44,545 nt of DNA from an uncultured Candidatus Actinomarina sp. (lineage in GTDB: Bacteria > Actinomycetota > Acidimicrobiia > Actinomarinales > Actinomarinaceae): assembly GCA_902510965.1 (NCBI GenBank), contig CABXDM010000005.1, positions 1 to 44,545 on the forward strand. Reading direction: 5' to 3'. Below are positions 28,220 through 37,946 of the stretch, in pieces. The notes beneath the pieces were generated by a model. The model was not told the DNA's origin, made no database searches, and saw only the letters and a list, made by a program, of their open reading frames with translations. The position numbers and the translations under genes were made by a program. Within the stretch, counting starts at the first letter, position 1, and every line of letters starts with the position of its first letter.

Positions 28220-28723
28220 ATGAAAAAAGTACTATTTCTATTTTGTTTTTTAATCTCTTGTTCAGCTAGCACTTCATCATCATCAACTGAACTAGAACCC
28301 AACAGTGAAGAAGAGTCTGTCATTGTAACAAATACCACTTTATCTAATAATGATACTCACGATGATCATGACCACCATGATGAAGAATCACATGATGACC
28401 ACGAGGAAGAAGCTCACGACGATCATGACGAAGAAACACCCAAACCTATTAGCTTGCTTCCATTTGATTATTACCTCATCGTTCCAGATGGTGTTCCAGA
28501 TAAACTCGAAGTTTTAAATTATAACTTAGGAGAAGAAACTGTAATACATTTTGAAGTTAGAGATATCGAAAAAGAAATTCATGTGCATGGATATGATATA
28601 CATTTTATGGTGTATCCAAATCAAGATAATATTCTAAAAATTGAACTAACCATAGCTGGTGAATTTGAAATTGAAGATCATGACAGTGGTTACGAATTTG
28701 CCAGACTTATTGTTTCACCCTGA
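28220..28723 (+). CDS. Lipoprotein with His/Asp-rich linker and cupredoxin-like domain
   Basis: LFCFLISCSAS lipobox; HDDHDHHDEESHDDHEEEAHDDHDEE; EIHVHGYDIHFMVYPNQDNILKIELTIAGEFEIEDHDSGYEFARLIVSP resembles cupredoxin-like C-terminus. Confidence 0.78.
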   Translation: MKKVLFLFCFLISCSASTSSSSTELEPNSEEESVIVTNTTLSNNDTHDDHDHHDEESHDDHEEEAHDDHDEETPKPISLLPFDYYLIVPDGVPDKLEVLNYNLGEETVIHFEVRDIEKEIHVHGYDIHFMVYPNQDNILKIELTIAGEFEIEDHDSGYEFARLIVSP

Positions 28724-28800
28724 GTTAACTTCTTCATAGAAAAAATCTTTTTAAGCTATCTACTGGGTTTCGCCCGGATAATTATTTTCAGTGACAAACA

Positions 28801-28827
28801 ATAAAAAAACCGGGCGGTGCCCGGTTT
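28801..28827 (-). terminator. Strong intrinsic terminator hairpin, U-tract on the minus strand
   Basis: Minus strand AAACCGGGC-acc-GCCCGGTTTTTTTAT; on plus strand only TTTAAC follows, so plus-strand termination is weaker. Confidence 0.8.
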
Positions 28828-28895
28828 AACTAAAGAACAACTAACTAGACACCTACCTATGTAGAATCCAGTGCCAGTTGTTTACTTTGTACATA
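28801..28895 (-). ncRNA. Candidate small RNA ending at the minus-strand terminator
   Basis: Orphan minus-oriented terminator between two plus-strand genes; upstream dyad AACAACT...AGTTGTT (28876-28882 / 28836-28842) with an inner CTAC/GTAG stem. No clear promoter identified. Confidence 0.3.
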
Positions 28896-29006
28896 TTGAC
28901 TATTAAAACAACATTAAGGCAAAAAGTAAAGCCAGTGACAGAAAAAACAAAAAACCATAAGTTTTACGAATACAGATATAACAACCCTTTATCTATTATG
29001 AATTCC

Positions 29007-29735
29007 ATGGCAAAAATTATAGAAGCTAATAATCTCACAAAAATATATGGAGAGAAGGAAACTAGTGTTACCGCTCTAGATGATATCAATATTGAATTTA
29101 GGGAAAATGAATTTACTGCAATAATGGGACCCTCTGGATCAGGGAAATCCACACTTTTACACTGTCTAGCAGGATTAGACAGGCCTTCCTCTGGAAAAAT
29201 ATTTTTAAAAGGGAATGATATTGCTACTTTAAATGACAAAGAATTAACAAAAATTAGAAGAGATAGTTTTGGATTCATTTTCCAAGCCTTCAATCTCATT
29301 CCAACACTTACAGCGGAAGAAAATATTACCCTACCGGCTTCAATAGCGGGAAGACAGCCCGATATGGAATGGGTAAAAGAAGTTGTGGAGACTGTAGACA
29401 TTGCAGACAGACTCAGTCATAGACCAAATGAACTATCAGGAGGACAGCAACAAAGAGTTGCAGCAGCTCGTGCAATGGCGACAAAGCCAGAGGTTATTTT
29501 TGCCGATGAACCCTCTGGTAACTTAGACTCAAAATCAAGTAGAGAGCTATTAACCTTTATGAAATCTGTTGTTGAAGAGTTAAATCAAACAATAGTTATG
29601 GTTACCCACGACCCATATGCAGCTTCATTTGCTGGAAGGGTTGTAATGTTAAAAGATGGAAAAATAGCTAGTGATTTAGAAAAACCAACACAAGAAGAAA
29701 TTGTTGCAGAGGTTACAGCTTTAACGAACGTATAA
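29007..29735 (+). CDS. ABC transporter ATP-binding protein (MacB/LolD type)
   Basis: MGPSGSGKSTLLHCLAGLDRPSSG, NELSGGQQQRVAAARAMATKPEVIFADEPSGNLD. Start likely 29007 (MAKIIEANNLTKIYG). Confidence 0.93.
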   Translation: MAKIIEANNLTKIYGEKETSVTALDDINIEFRENEFTAIMGPSGSGKSTLLHCLAGLDRPSSGKIFLKGNDIATLNDKELTKIRRDSFGFIFQAFNLIPTLTAEENITLPASIAGRQPDMEWVKEVVETVDIADRLSHRPNELSGGQQQRVAAARAMATKPEVIFADEPSGNLDSKSSRELLTFMKSVVEELNQTIVMVTHDPYAASFAGRVVMLKDGKIASDLEKPTQEEIVAEVTALTNV

Positions 29736-32344
29736 TGTTTGGATTTACAAAACGCCCTCTTTTTCTAATTGCGTGGAAGAATCTTAAAACTTATCCAGTT
29801 AGAATATTTTTAACTACTTCTTCAATAATTCTTGGTGTTGCTGTAATCATTGCATCAAATATCTTCTCTGAAAGTAACAAATCAGCTTTTGATAATTTAT
29901 TTTCTGGAATTTATGAGGGTATTGATTTAGTAGTTCAACCCATTCAAGAAGATTTTGCTCAAGGATTCAGTGGAGATGGAGGACAGGGACCAATATCTTT
30001 CGAAGTAAAGAAAATCCCTGATGAAAGAATTCAAGAAATCCAGGAACTACCAGGAGTTAGGGCAGCGTGGGGCGAAGTCGTTGGTTTTGCACAGTTCATA
30101 AAAGTTGTAGACGGGGAAACAGTCTTATTATCAAATGGATTTGCACCAACATTTGGTACCGCCTGGGACAGTAGTGAGTATGCAAAGCAGTGGACCCTTC
30201 TAGAAGGTAAAGCTCCAGTAAATAAAAAAGAAGTTGTTATGGATACGGTTACCGCAGAAAACTTTGAATTTAACATAGGAGATAAAGTCACAGTATTAGC
30301 AGGAGCTACGCCTGCAACATTTACGATTGTGGGTATTGCAGACTCAGCTTTTGCGGCTGGGGGTGCTACTTTCGCTTTATTTGAATTCAGAACCGCACAA
30401 CAGCTTCTTGACTCAGTCGGAAAAGTTGATTTAATCAACGTTGTTGTTGAAAATAATTTTGACGTTAATGATATAAAAAATAATATTACAGATCTAGATA
30501 GTGAAAACTTGAACGTTATTAATGCACAAGAAGCAGCAGCAGAGCAGGCAGACTCCATTAAACAAGGCCTTGACTTCTTTAATACAATCTTGAATGTCTT
30601 TGCTGGTATTGCAATTTTCGTCGGTGCTTTTATTATTCAAAACACTTTTAGAATTTTATTGCTACAAAGAACAAAAGAGTTATCTCTGCTTAGAGCTTTA
30701 GGTACCTCAAAAAGACAGATATACAGACTTGTTATTTCTGAATCATTGTTTATGTCAGTCATTGGCTCAGGACTAGGCATAGGTTTGGGTATAGGTCTAG
30801 CGGTAGCTGTAAAAGAGGGTTTACAATATTTTGAATTCGGTCTTCCTGATGGTCCATTGGTATTAACAACAGAAGCTGCAATTACAGGATTAATTATTGG
30901 CGTAACAGTAACGATTTTATCATCTTTACTTCCTGCAAGAAAAGCCTCACAAGTAAGTCCAATGGAAGCTATCAGAGACAGTGTTTCAACTCCAAGACGA
31001 AAATCGTTATTTACTCGCTTAATTGTAGGAATAGCTGTTTCCGGATTAGGCTTCACCATGTTATTTGGAGTTCTGTATGACTTTTTAGACCTTCCAACCC
31101 TTTCTGGCTTACAACAAGTTGGATTTGGTGCAGGAATTGTATTTGTAGGTATATCTATTATTACTCCTTCAATTACGAAACCTTTCGTTTTTCTTTTTGA
31201 TAGAATCTATAGGCTAATTTTTGGAATATTAGGAAAACTAGCTACTGAGAACTCCAAGAGAACACCAAGAAGAACAGCTTCTACAGCTTCAGCTTTAATG
31301 ATTGGCCTTACTTTGATATCTCTAGCAAATGTAATAACTACTTCATTTAAAGCTCAAGCAGAATCACTTATAGGAGAAGTTATTCTTGCTGACTACCAAG
31401 TCGGAGCCGCAAATGTTTTTGCATCACCTGGAATTCCAACAGGACTTGCTGACGAGTTAATTGAACTTGATGAGGTAACAAAGCTATCTAGGACAAGAGC
31501 TACAGTTGTGGGTTATAACGACCGACCTTTAATACTTGGAGCTGTAGATGAAACTGTCTTCGATCTAGTTAAAACAGATGATATTGCGGGTAGTCGTAAA
31601 GATTTTCTCAGGCAAAATGCACTTGGGATTTTAAAACAAACAGCAGAAAGAGAAGAACTCCAGATAGGTGATGAAGTTCTCTTAACTATCCCAGAAGAAG
31701 GGCAACTTACTTTTACTGTTTCCTACATTTTTGACTGGACAACTCAGCCTCCGGCTGAATTTTTTGTTCTATTAGAAAATAGCTCATTCTTTAGCGAGGA
31801 ATCATTAGATACGGAACTTTACTTCAATGTAAATGAAAAATCAGATGCCTTGGAAGAGAAAATAAATTCACTTGTTGCTGAATATCCTGGCGTTGAAATT
31901 AGAGATGAAGAGGGCCTTGTAGAGGAAGCAAATAATCAGATTCAGTTATTACTTAATGTAATTTATGGCTTTTTATCAATTTCAATATTTGTAGCTTTAT
32001 TTGGGATAACCAATACACTTTCACTTTCTGTTTATGAAAGAACTAGAGAGATTGGATTAATGAGGGCTATTGGGACTTATAGAAAACAAATAAGACGGAT
32101 GATATTTATTGAATCTTCAATAATTTCCATATTTGGAGCTGCACTAGGAACTGGTCTTGGAATATTTTTTGCTTGGAGTCTAATTCAAACATTAGCTGAT
32201 GATGGATTTACAGTCTTTGCAGTTTCAATCTCACAGACATTTATGTGGATTGGAATCTCAATAATAGCAGGAGTAGTCGCAGCAATACTTCCAGCGATAA
32301 GAGCTTCTAGACAAAATATTTTAGAAGCTATTTCTTATGAATAA
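29735..32344 (+). CDS. FtsX-like (MacB-type) ABC transporter permease
   Basis: 869 aa; LLQRTKELSLLRALGTSKRQIYRLVISESL and YERTREIGLMRAIGTYRKQIRRMIFIESS, two FtsX domains. Confidence 0.93.
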   Translation: MFGFTKRPLFLIAWKNLKTYPVRIFLTTSSIILGVAVIIASNIFSESNKSAFDNLFSGIYEGIDLVVQPIQEDFAQGFSGDGGQGPISFEVKKIPDERIQEIQELPGVRAAWGEVVGFAQFIKVVDGETVLLSNGFAPTFGTAWDSSEYAKQWTLLEGKAPVNKKEVVMDTVTAENFEFNIGDKVTVLAGATPATFTIVGIADSAFAAGGATFALFEFRTAQQLLDSVGKVDLINVVVENNFDVNDIKNNITDLDSENLNVINAQEAAAEQADSIKQGLDFFNTILNVFAGIAIFVGAFIIQNTFRILLLQRTKELSLLRALGTSKRQIYRLVISESLFMSVIGSGLGIGLGIGLAVAVKEGLQYFEFGLPDGPLVLTTEAAITGLIIGVTVTILSSLLPARKASQVSPMEAIRDSVSTPRRKSLFTRLIVGIAVSGLGFTMLFGVLYDFLDLPTLSGLQQVGFGAGIVFVGISIITPSITKPFVFLFDRIYRLIFGILGKLATENSKRTPRRTASTASALMIGLTLISLANVITTSFKAQAESLIGEVILADYQVGAANVFASPGIPTGLADELIELDEVTKLSRTRATVVGYNDRPLILGAVDETVFDLVKTDDIAGSRKDFLRQNALGILKQTAEREELQIGDEVLLTIPEEGQLTFTVSYIFDWTTQPPAEFFVLLENSSFFSEESLDTELYFNVNEKSDALEEKINSLVAEYPGVEIRDEEGLVEEANNQIQLLLNVIYGFLSISIFVALFGITNTLSLSVYERTREIGLMRAIGTYRKQIRRMIFIESSIISIFGAALGTGLGIFFAWSLIQTLADDGFTVFAVSISQTFMWIGISIIAGVVAAILPAIRASRQNILEAISYE

Positions 32345-32347
32345 TCT

Positions 32348-35300
32348 TTAAGGTGCAGGTGCTTCTCCACCAACAGGAGGTACTTCTCCACCACTAGGTG
32401 CAGGTGCAGGTGCAGGTGCAGGTGCAGGTGCAGGATCAGGATCAGGTGCAGGTGCTTCTCCACCAACAGGAGGTACTTCTCCACCACCCTGGTCTCCACC
32501 AACAGGAGGTACTTCTCCACCAGGAGGCACATTATCTTCTCCACCTACAGGAGGTACTTCTCCACCAGGAGGCACATTATCTTCTCCACCAGGAGGCACA
32601 TTATCTTCTCCACCAGGAGGCACTTCTCCACCTACAGGAGGTACTTCTCCACCAGGAGGAGGTACTTGTGAACAAGTAGGATCAGTAGGGTTTTCATCGC
32701 AATACTCTCCGGCAAATGCTACGAAATTATCTGTTTGGTTTTGAAATTCTTGAGCTTTATCAGTATCTCCCCAGAATCCTCCAGGGCTAGGAGGCGTCCC
32801 AGGAACAGTACCTTCTTCAGGAGGAGTTCCAAAAGCATCACCAGGTACATTTTGTTGCGTAAAACATAGTGGATCTTGAGGATTATCTACACAAAGTGTA
32901 TCTACGTCTTGTGGATTAAAGGCTTCAAATTCAACAATACCCTCATCTCCACCTGCAAACAATCCTGCTTCGGTTGGATTAGAATTTTGTTGACATTCTG
33001 GTTGGTTCACATTTACAGCATCATCACAATCAATTACTAAATAGTCATTGTGATTACCATATCTCTGAGAAGCTAATTCATCAGCACCCTCAATTGCGTT
33101 ATAGAAAACTCCCTGTTGAGCTAAATCAACATATGAATCATTGCTGAACATGTTTCCCAAGAACTCCCCTTTGTCCAAATTGCCTTCTCCGTAATAGTCT
33201 CTAAAACATTCTGGATGATTAGGATCTTGTTCACAAAAGTTAGGCTTTTCACCAACCTGAGCATTTGGATTTGGTGCAGCATATTGAGCTAATAAAGCAC
33301 CAGTTAGTGGACCTTGTAAACCACCAGTTTGTCCAAAGCTTGAATCACATTCAGGTGCTTCTGAAGCTTCATCGCAATATCCTGGAGCTACATATTCACC
33401 TCCTTGGAAAAGATCTGCAGGTCTGTAATTATCTCCACACTCTGTAGTTTCAGGATTTTCTTGACAGAATTCTGGAGGTGGACCTGTTAACTCCTGAGGA
33501 CCTCCATAAATATCAAACATATCATCTCTATCTAATGCAAGACCTGTTGCATCTCCAACATGTTGATGGAAAAAATCTCCTTGACCACTACACATTGCAT
33601 CGTCTGGGTACTGACTGCAATCTACGGGTTCCCAATTATCACCTAAAACATTTTCATCATAAACATGAAAAAATGCATATACAGCTTGGCTATTTCCACC
33701 CATACATTCAGGAGAATCTGGGCTATCTGCACAGAAAGAGTCGTCTTTAGGACCCCCACCAAAAATCATTTTTCCTGCATCGGTTCCACCTTCTAGACAA
33801 CCGTCAGGATTAGCTTCACAATATGCCCCTCCTGCATCAAAAGCATCACCTACAAATTCTGGACCACTTGCGCATTCAGGTAGCCATGTTTGTTCTGTAC
33901 AGTATTCTGGCTGTATATTATTTTCTGTAAACGTATATTCAAAACCCATTCCCTGAACCATGTCTTCAACAAAATGGTTTCCTGCAAAAGCCTGAGCTAA
34001 AAATTCTGGAGGAGGAGAACCAGCAGCACACACAGTATCATTTGGGTTATCGGCACAAAATGTTCCTTCAGCAAATTCATCTTGACCAGCATTAACAAAC
34101 ATATTTGCTGCAGCTAAGGCCATAGCTGAGGCAACGTCCCCTGTTTCAGCCAGTTCATTCACAGCATTGGTGTCAGCAGATATAAACTGCATCATTCCAT
34201 GTTGTGCTCTAAATCCGCCATTTTCATTATGATCAAAACCTAAATTTTGAAGAGAGTCATTTTCATGAGCTGAAGCAGCATCTGAAAAAGTATTAATAAA
34301 TTCTGACATAGGAGGAAGCTCTTGTGCGACACCATCAGTAGGAGCTTCCTGCCAATTTTCATTTATAAACTCTTGGACCACTTCTTCAGTAACAGCAATT
34401 TCTGCAACAGCTTCAGTCAATATTTGGACTGATTCAGTAATATCTTCTGGAGCTCCAGCTGCTGTAAGTAGTGTTTGAGCTAATTCCATTCTGTCCGTAT
34501 CACCTTCAGTAAATACGGCATTTGCCGCATTATCTGCTGTTAAATCTTTAGTACCATCTGCTAAATTTTCTTGAGTTTCTGCTTTACATGTATAGCTACA
34601 ATCACCTTCCATGTTTGAAACAAATTCATCGACTATTAATGCTACTGAAGATGAGTCCTCTTCCATCCATCCAGACCCCCCAGTGGTACCACTTCCAAGT
34701 TCTGTACCAGCTGTTTGTGAGACGGCAACAAGTACAGGGTTTCCATCAACATCAGGCAATAGCTCACTAAAAACAGCATCATCACTCTCTTCACCACCTT
34801 CTAACACAGTGCTAGTTGCAGAAAAAGTGGATACATCATATGCAAAAACTCCTTCTGTTCCATGAACAGAGAGTTCTGCTGTAGGGGTTACAATTTTTGC
34901 TAATGAGGCATTAAGACCTTCACTGACTATGTCATAGGCAATACTTCCAGAAATAACATCTACAGTTAGAACTCTCGCACCGGCCTCTTCGTCATAATCA
35001 AAACTTCTTATATTAACTACTGAATTTCCCCCCATCAACAATGAAGAACCATCCTCGAATGTCATTTGAGCTGTTCCATTATCAGCCGTTCGAACCTTTA
35101 CACCCATATCAAGACTTACAATTTCTGTAAGAACTTCCCAATCCGTTGAAGTGCTAGTAAGGATTCCCGTTGCTCCAATAAGAGGCTTAAGTAGAATCTG
35201 AGGAACGACCAGATCAGCCTCATTAAAAACTTCAACTTTACTTGGAGCAAATGTTGTTGTCGTACTAGTAGTAGTGGTTTCTTCTACTATTGTTGTAGTA

Positions 35301-35380
35301 GTAGTGTCATCACTACCGCCACACATTGAAACTATCATGGAGAGCATAATAAAACTGATTTTGAACTTTTTTATACTCAT
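32348..35380 (-). CDS. Large secreted lipoprotein: FecR domain, paired-Cys repeats, Pro/Gly-rich tail
   Basis: Signal/lipobox FIMLSMIVSMCGGSDD, Thr-rich linker, FecR-like VRTADNGTAQMTFEDGSSLLMGGNSVVNI...AELSVHGTEGVFAYDVS, 11 C-x(6-10)-C modules, PPGGE / PAPAPA tail. Start moved to the third Met (35380). Confidence 0.85.
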   Translation of the reverse strand: MSIKKFKISFIMLSMIVSMCGGSDDTTTTTIVEETTTTSTTTTFAPSKVEVFNEADLVVPQILLKPLIGATGILTSTSTDWEVLTEIVSLDMGVKVRTADNGTAQMTFEDGSSLLMGGNSVVNIRSFDYDEEAGARVLTVDVISGSIAYDIVSEGLNASLAKIVTPTAELSVHGTEGVFAYDVSTFSATSTVLEGGEESDDAVFSELLPDVDGNPVLVAVSQTAGTELGSGTTGGSGWMEEDSSSVALIVDEFVSNMEGDCSYTCKAETQENLADGTKDLTADNAANAVFTEGDTDRMELAQTLLTAAGAPEDITESVQILTEAVAEIAVTEEVVQEFINENWQEAPTDGVAQELPPMSEFINTFSDAASAHENDSLQNLGFDHNENGGFRAQHGMMQFISADTNAVNELAETGDVASAMALAAANMFVNAGQDEFAEGTFCADNPNDTVCAAGSPPPEFLAQAFAGNHFVEDMVQGMGFEYTFTENNIQPEYCTEQTWLPECASGPEFVGDAFDAGGAYCEANPDGCLEGGTDAGKMIFGGGPKDDSFCADSPDSPECMGGNSQAVYAFFHVYDENVLGDNWEPVDCSQYPDDAMCSGQGDFFHQHVGDATGLALDRDDMFDIYGGPQELTGPPPEFCQENPETTECGDNYRPADLFQGGEYVAPGYCDEASEAPECDSSFGQTGGLQGPLTGALLAQYAAPNPNAQVGEKPNFCEQDPNHPECFRDYYGEGNLDKGEFLGNMFSNDSYVDLAQQGVFYNAIEGADELASQRYGNHNDYLVIDCDDAVNVNQPECQQNSNPTEAGLFAGGDEGIVEFEAFNPQDVDTLCVDNPQDPLCFTQQNVPGDAFGTPPEEGTVPGTPPSPGGFWGDTDKAQEFQNQTDNFVAFAGEYCDENPTDPTCSQVPPPGGEVPPVGGEVPPGGEDNVPPGGEDNVPPGGEVPPVGGEDNVPPGGEVPPVGGDQGGGEVPPVGGEAPAPDPDPAPAPAPAPAPAPSGGEVPPVGGEAPAP
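32351..32665. repeat. Low-complexity imperfect tandem repeats encoding the C-terminal tail of the FecR lipoprotein
   Basis: Repeated ccaccaggaggcacattatcttct, ccaacaggaggtacttct and ggtgca units. Confidence 0.9.
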
Positions 35381-35467
35381 GTAGTTCATAATATATGTAT
35401 AGCTTGAAGAATTCCTGTAATTCAATGATTATTTACTACTAATCATAAGGATAAGTAAAATAGACTC

Positions 35468-36766
35468 ATGAGTACTGAAAATATTATTAAAACATTAAGT
35501 AAACTTGTAAGCATCCAATCGATTAGTTCTGATGCTAATCATAAAGAGGATGTTTTAAAGTCGGCAGAGTATGTAAATGAGCTTTTCTCCAGCTTGGGTC
35601 TAGAAACAAAAATTGCCACCTCGGGAAATAGTCGCCCAGCAGTCCTGGCTCAAACAGACATAGACCCAACTAAAAAAACAATTTTACTTTATGCTCATCA
35701 CGATGTGCAGCCTGTTGGAGATATAGATAAATGGAAAAACGAACCGTTCACTCCCAAAGTTATAGATGGAAGATTATTTGGAAGAGGTTCAGGTGACAAC
35801 AAAGCTGGAGTCGTTGTTCATTATGAGGTAGCAAAGGCACTTATGGATGATCTTCCAGTTAATATCAAAATTTTTATTGAAGGAGAAGAAGAGATTGGGT
35901 CCCCATGTATGGCTGAGTTTTTAAATGAGTTTCAAGATGATTTAGAGGCAGATGTAATAGTAATTGCAGATTCTGGGAACATTAAAATTGGAACACCCAC
36001 GGTGACAACTTCTCTAAGAGGACTCGTAGATGGAATGATTGTTGTCGAACAGCCCATGAGAGCAGTTCATTCTGGTCTTGGTGGAGGTGTAGTTCCTGAT
36101 GCATTTATGGTACTTAGTAAAATAATCGCCTCATTTCATAATGAAAAAGGCGAGCTCCAAATTGAGGGACTAACCCCCAGTGATATGGAAGTATTAGAAC
36201 TTGAAGAAAATGACATAAAAGAAATCTTTGGCTCAGAGGATATTAATTTATTTGAACTAGAGAGTATTTCTAAGAGATTGTGGCTTGAGCCAGCTTTAAG
36301 CATCTTAGCTATTGATGCACCCTCAACCCAAGAAGCTGTTAATTTACTTATTCCAAATGCCAAAGCAAAGGTAAGTTTGAGATTACCACCTACTGAAAAT
36401 CCTGAACATGCAATGAAAATGCTTGAAGCACATATTATGAAAAATATTCCATGGGGTGCAAAAGTTAGTTTTATACCCGAAGCAATGGGCTCAGGTATTG
36501 TTGCAGATCCCAATAAAGAATTTACTAAAATATTAGTTAAAAACTTTGAAGAGGTTTGGAGTAACGATTCAGCATATATGGGTGTAGGTGGATCAATACC
36601 TTTCGCTAATGACTTTGTAGAAAAGTTTCCTAATGCAGAGTTGGTGCTTGTTGGAGCTGGAGATGAAGAAATGGGTAACGCCCATGCTCCGAATGAAAGT
36701 GTTCAAATTGAAGATATTGAAAATCTTATCAAAAGTTTAATAAAGACTTTAAAAGATTTTTCTTAA
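35468..36766 (+). CDS. M20 family metallopeptidase (dipeptidase)
   Basis: LLYAHHDVQPVGDIDKWKNEPFTPKVIDGRLFGRGSGDNKAGVVVH, EGEEEIGSP. Confidence 0.94.
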   Translation: MSTENIIKTLSKLVSIQSISSDANHKEDVLKSAEYVNELFSSLGLETKIATSGNSRPAVLAQTDIDPTKKTILLYAHHDVQPVGDIDKWKNEPFTPKVIDGRLFGRGSGDNKAGVVVHYEVAKALMDDLPVNIKIFIEGEEEIGSPCMAEFLNEFQDDLEADVIVIADSGNIKIGTPTVTTSLRGLVDGMIVVEQPMRAVHSGLGGGVVPDAFMVLSKIIASFHNEKGELQIEGLTPSDMEVLELEENDIKEIFGSEDINLFELESISKRLWLEPALSILAIDAPSTQEAVNLLIPNAKAKVSLRLPPTENPEHAMKMLEAHIMKNIPWGAKVSFIPEAMGSGIVADPNKEFTKILVKNFEEVWSNDSAYMGVGGSIPFANDFVEKFPNAELVLVGAGDEEMGNAHAPNESVQIEDIENLIKSLIKTLKDFS

Positions 36767-36797
36767 CTAGTTACCTTTTAAAAACTGGAGAATGTTT

Positions 36798-37832
36798 ATG
36801 GAAATCGGAATAGATTCATTTGCCAAAAAGACTCAAACCAATGAGGGTGGAGGTATTAGTGATAACGCACAAGCAATGAACGAATTAATTGAAAGAATAG
36901 TTCATGCTGATAAAGTGGGTCTCGATGTATTTGGTATTGGAGAACACCACAGAGAAGAGTTTTTAGATTCTGCAGCACACAATATTCTCTCAGCAGCAGC
37001 AGCTAAAACTGAAAATATAAGACTTACAAGTGCAGTAGCTGTTATTAGTGCAATGGATCCAGTCCGACTATTTCAAAACTATGCCACGCTTGATCTAATC
37101 TCGAATGGAAGAGCTGAAATCGTAGCTGGTAGAGGTTCTTTCACAGAAGCATTTCCACTTTTTGGTCTAGATTTTGCAGACTATGACAATCTCTATGTTG
37201 AAAAGCTAAATTTATTATTAAAAATTAGAGATGAAGAACAAGTTACATGGTCAGGTAATTTCCGGCCGTCATTAGAGAATCAAAAAATATACCCTAGACC
37301 CTTGCAGGAAAAATTACCTGTATGGGTTGGAGTCGGAGGAACACCTGCATCTTTTGTAAGAGCTGGTGAATTAGGATTACCTCTCATGGTTGCGGTTATT
37401 GGAGGAGAGACACATAGATTTAGACCGTTAGTCGACCTTTATTACGAAGCGGCAGAAAAAGCCGGTCACGATAAGTCATCTTTAAAAGTTGGGTTACATT
37501 CCCTAGGGTTTGTAGCTAACTCAAAAGAAGAAGCGATTGAAAAATACTATCCAGGTTATCAAGTATGGTTTAATCAAATTGGAAAAGAGCGTGGTTGGCC
37601 ACCCGTAACTATGGAGAGATTTGAGCAGCAAATAGGTGACCTAGGAGCATACGTTATTGGCAGTCCAGAGGAAGTAGCAGAAAAACTAGTTCGACACAGC
37701 AAAGCATTGGGTGGAATATCACGCTTTACTTTTCAGATTGATAATGCCGGACTTACTCATAAAGACTTACTGGACACCTACTCACTTATTGGTGAAAAAG
37801 TCAAGCCATTAGTAAAGTCAATAATTAACTAA
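36798..37832 (+). CDS. LLM class flavin-dependent oxidoreductase
   Basis: VFGIGEHHREEFLDSAAHNILSAAAAKTENIRLTSAVAVISAMDPVRLFQNYATLDLISNGRAEIVAGRGSF. Start 36798 fits GGAG spacing better than 36792. Confidence 0.92.
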   Translation: MEIGIDSFAKKTQTNEGGGISDNAQAMNELIERIVHADKVGLDVFGIGEHHREEFLDSAAHNILSAAAAKTENIRLTSAVAVISAMDPVRLFQNYATLDLISNGRAEIVAGRGSFTEAFPLFGLDFADYDNLYVEKLNLLLKIRDEEQVTWSGNFRPSLENQKIYPRPLQEKLPVWVGVGGTPASFVRAGELGLPLMVAVIGGETHRFRPLVDLYYEAAEKAGHDKSSLKVGLHSLGFVANSKEEAIEKYYPGYQVWFNQIGKERGWPPVTMERFEQQIGDLGAYVIGSPEEVAEKLVRHSKALGGISRFTFQIDNAGLTHKDLLDTYSLIGEKVKPLVKSIIN

Positions 37833-37946
37833 ATTTTTAAAATATCTAATAAATCTATTAATGATTATTTAACATATTTCTCTACATGCAATACAAATTT
37901 TTTGTAAACTACCCTTAACAAATAAAAAATAGAGATAGGAAAATTT

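Noticed and set aside
28749-28895. Possible tRNA or SRP RNA around GGGTTTCGCCCGG and the CCGGGC hairpin
   Set aside because: No cloverleaf or T-loop GTTCRANNC, and no SRP tetraloop/GGAAGGAAGCAGC-like core; kept only as a terminator and low-confidence sRNA.
32398-32679. Plus-strand ORF MQVQVQVQ... opposite the lipoprotein tail
   Set aside because: Artefact of the repetitive coding tract; no independent coding evidence.
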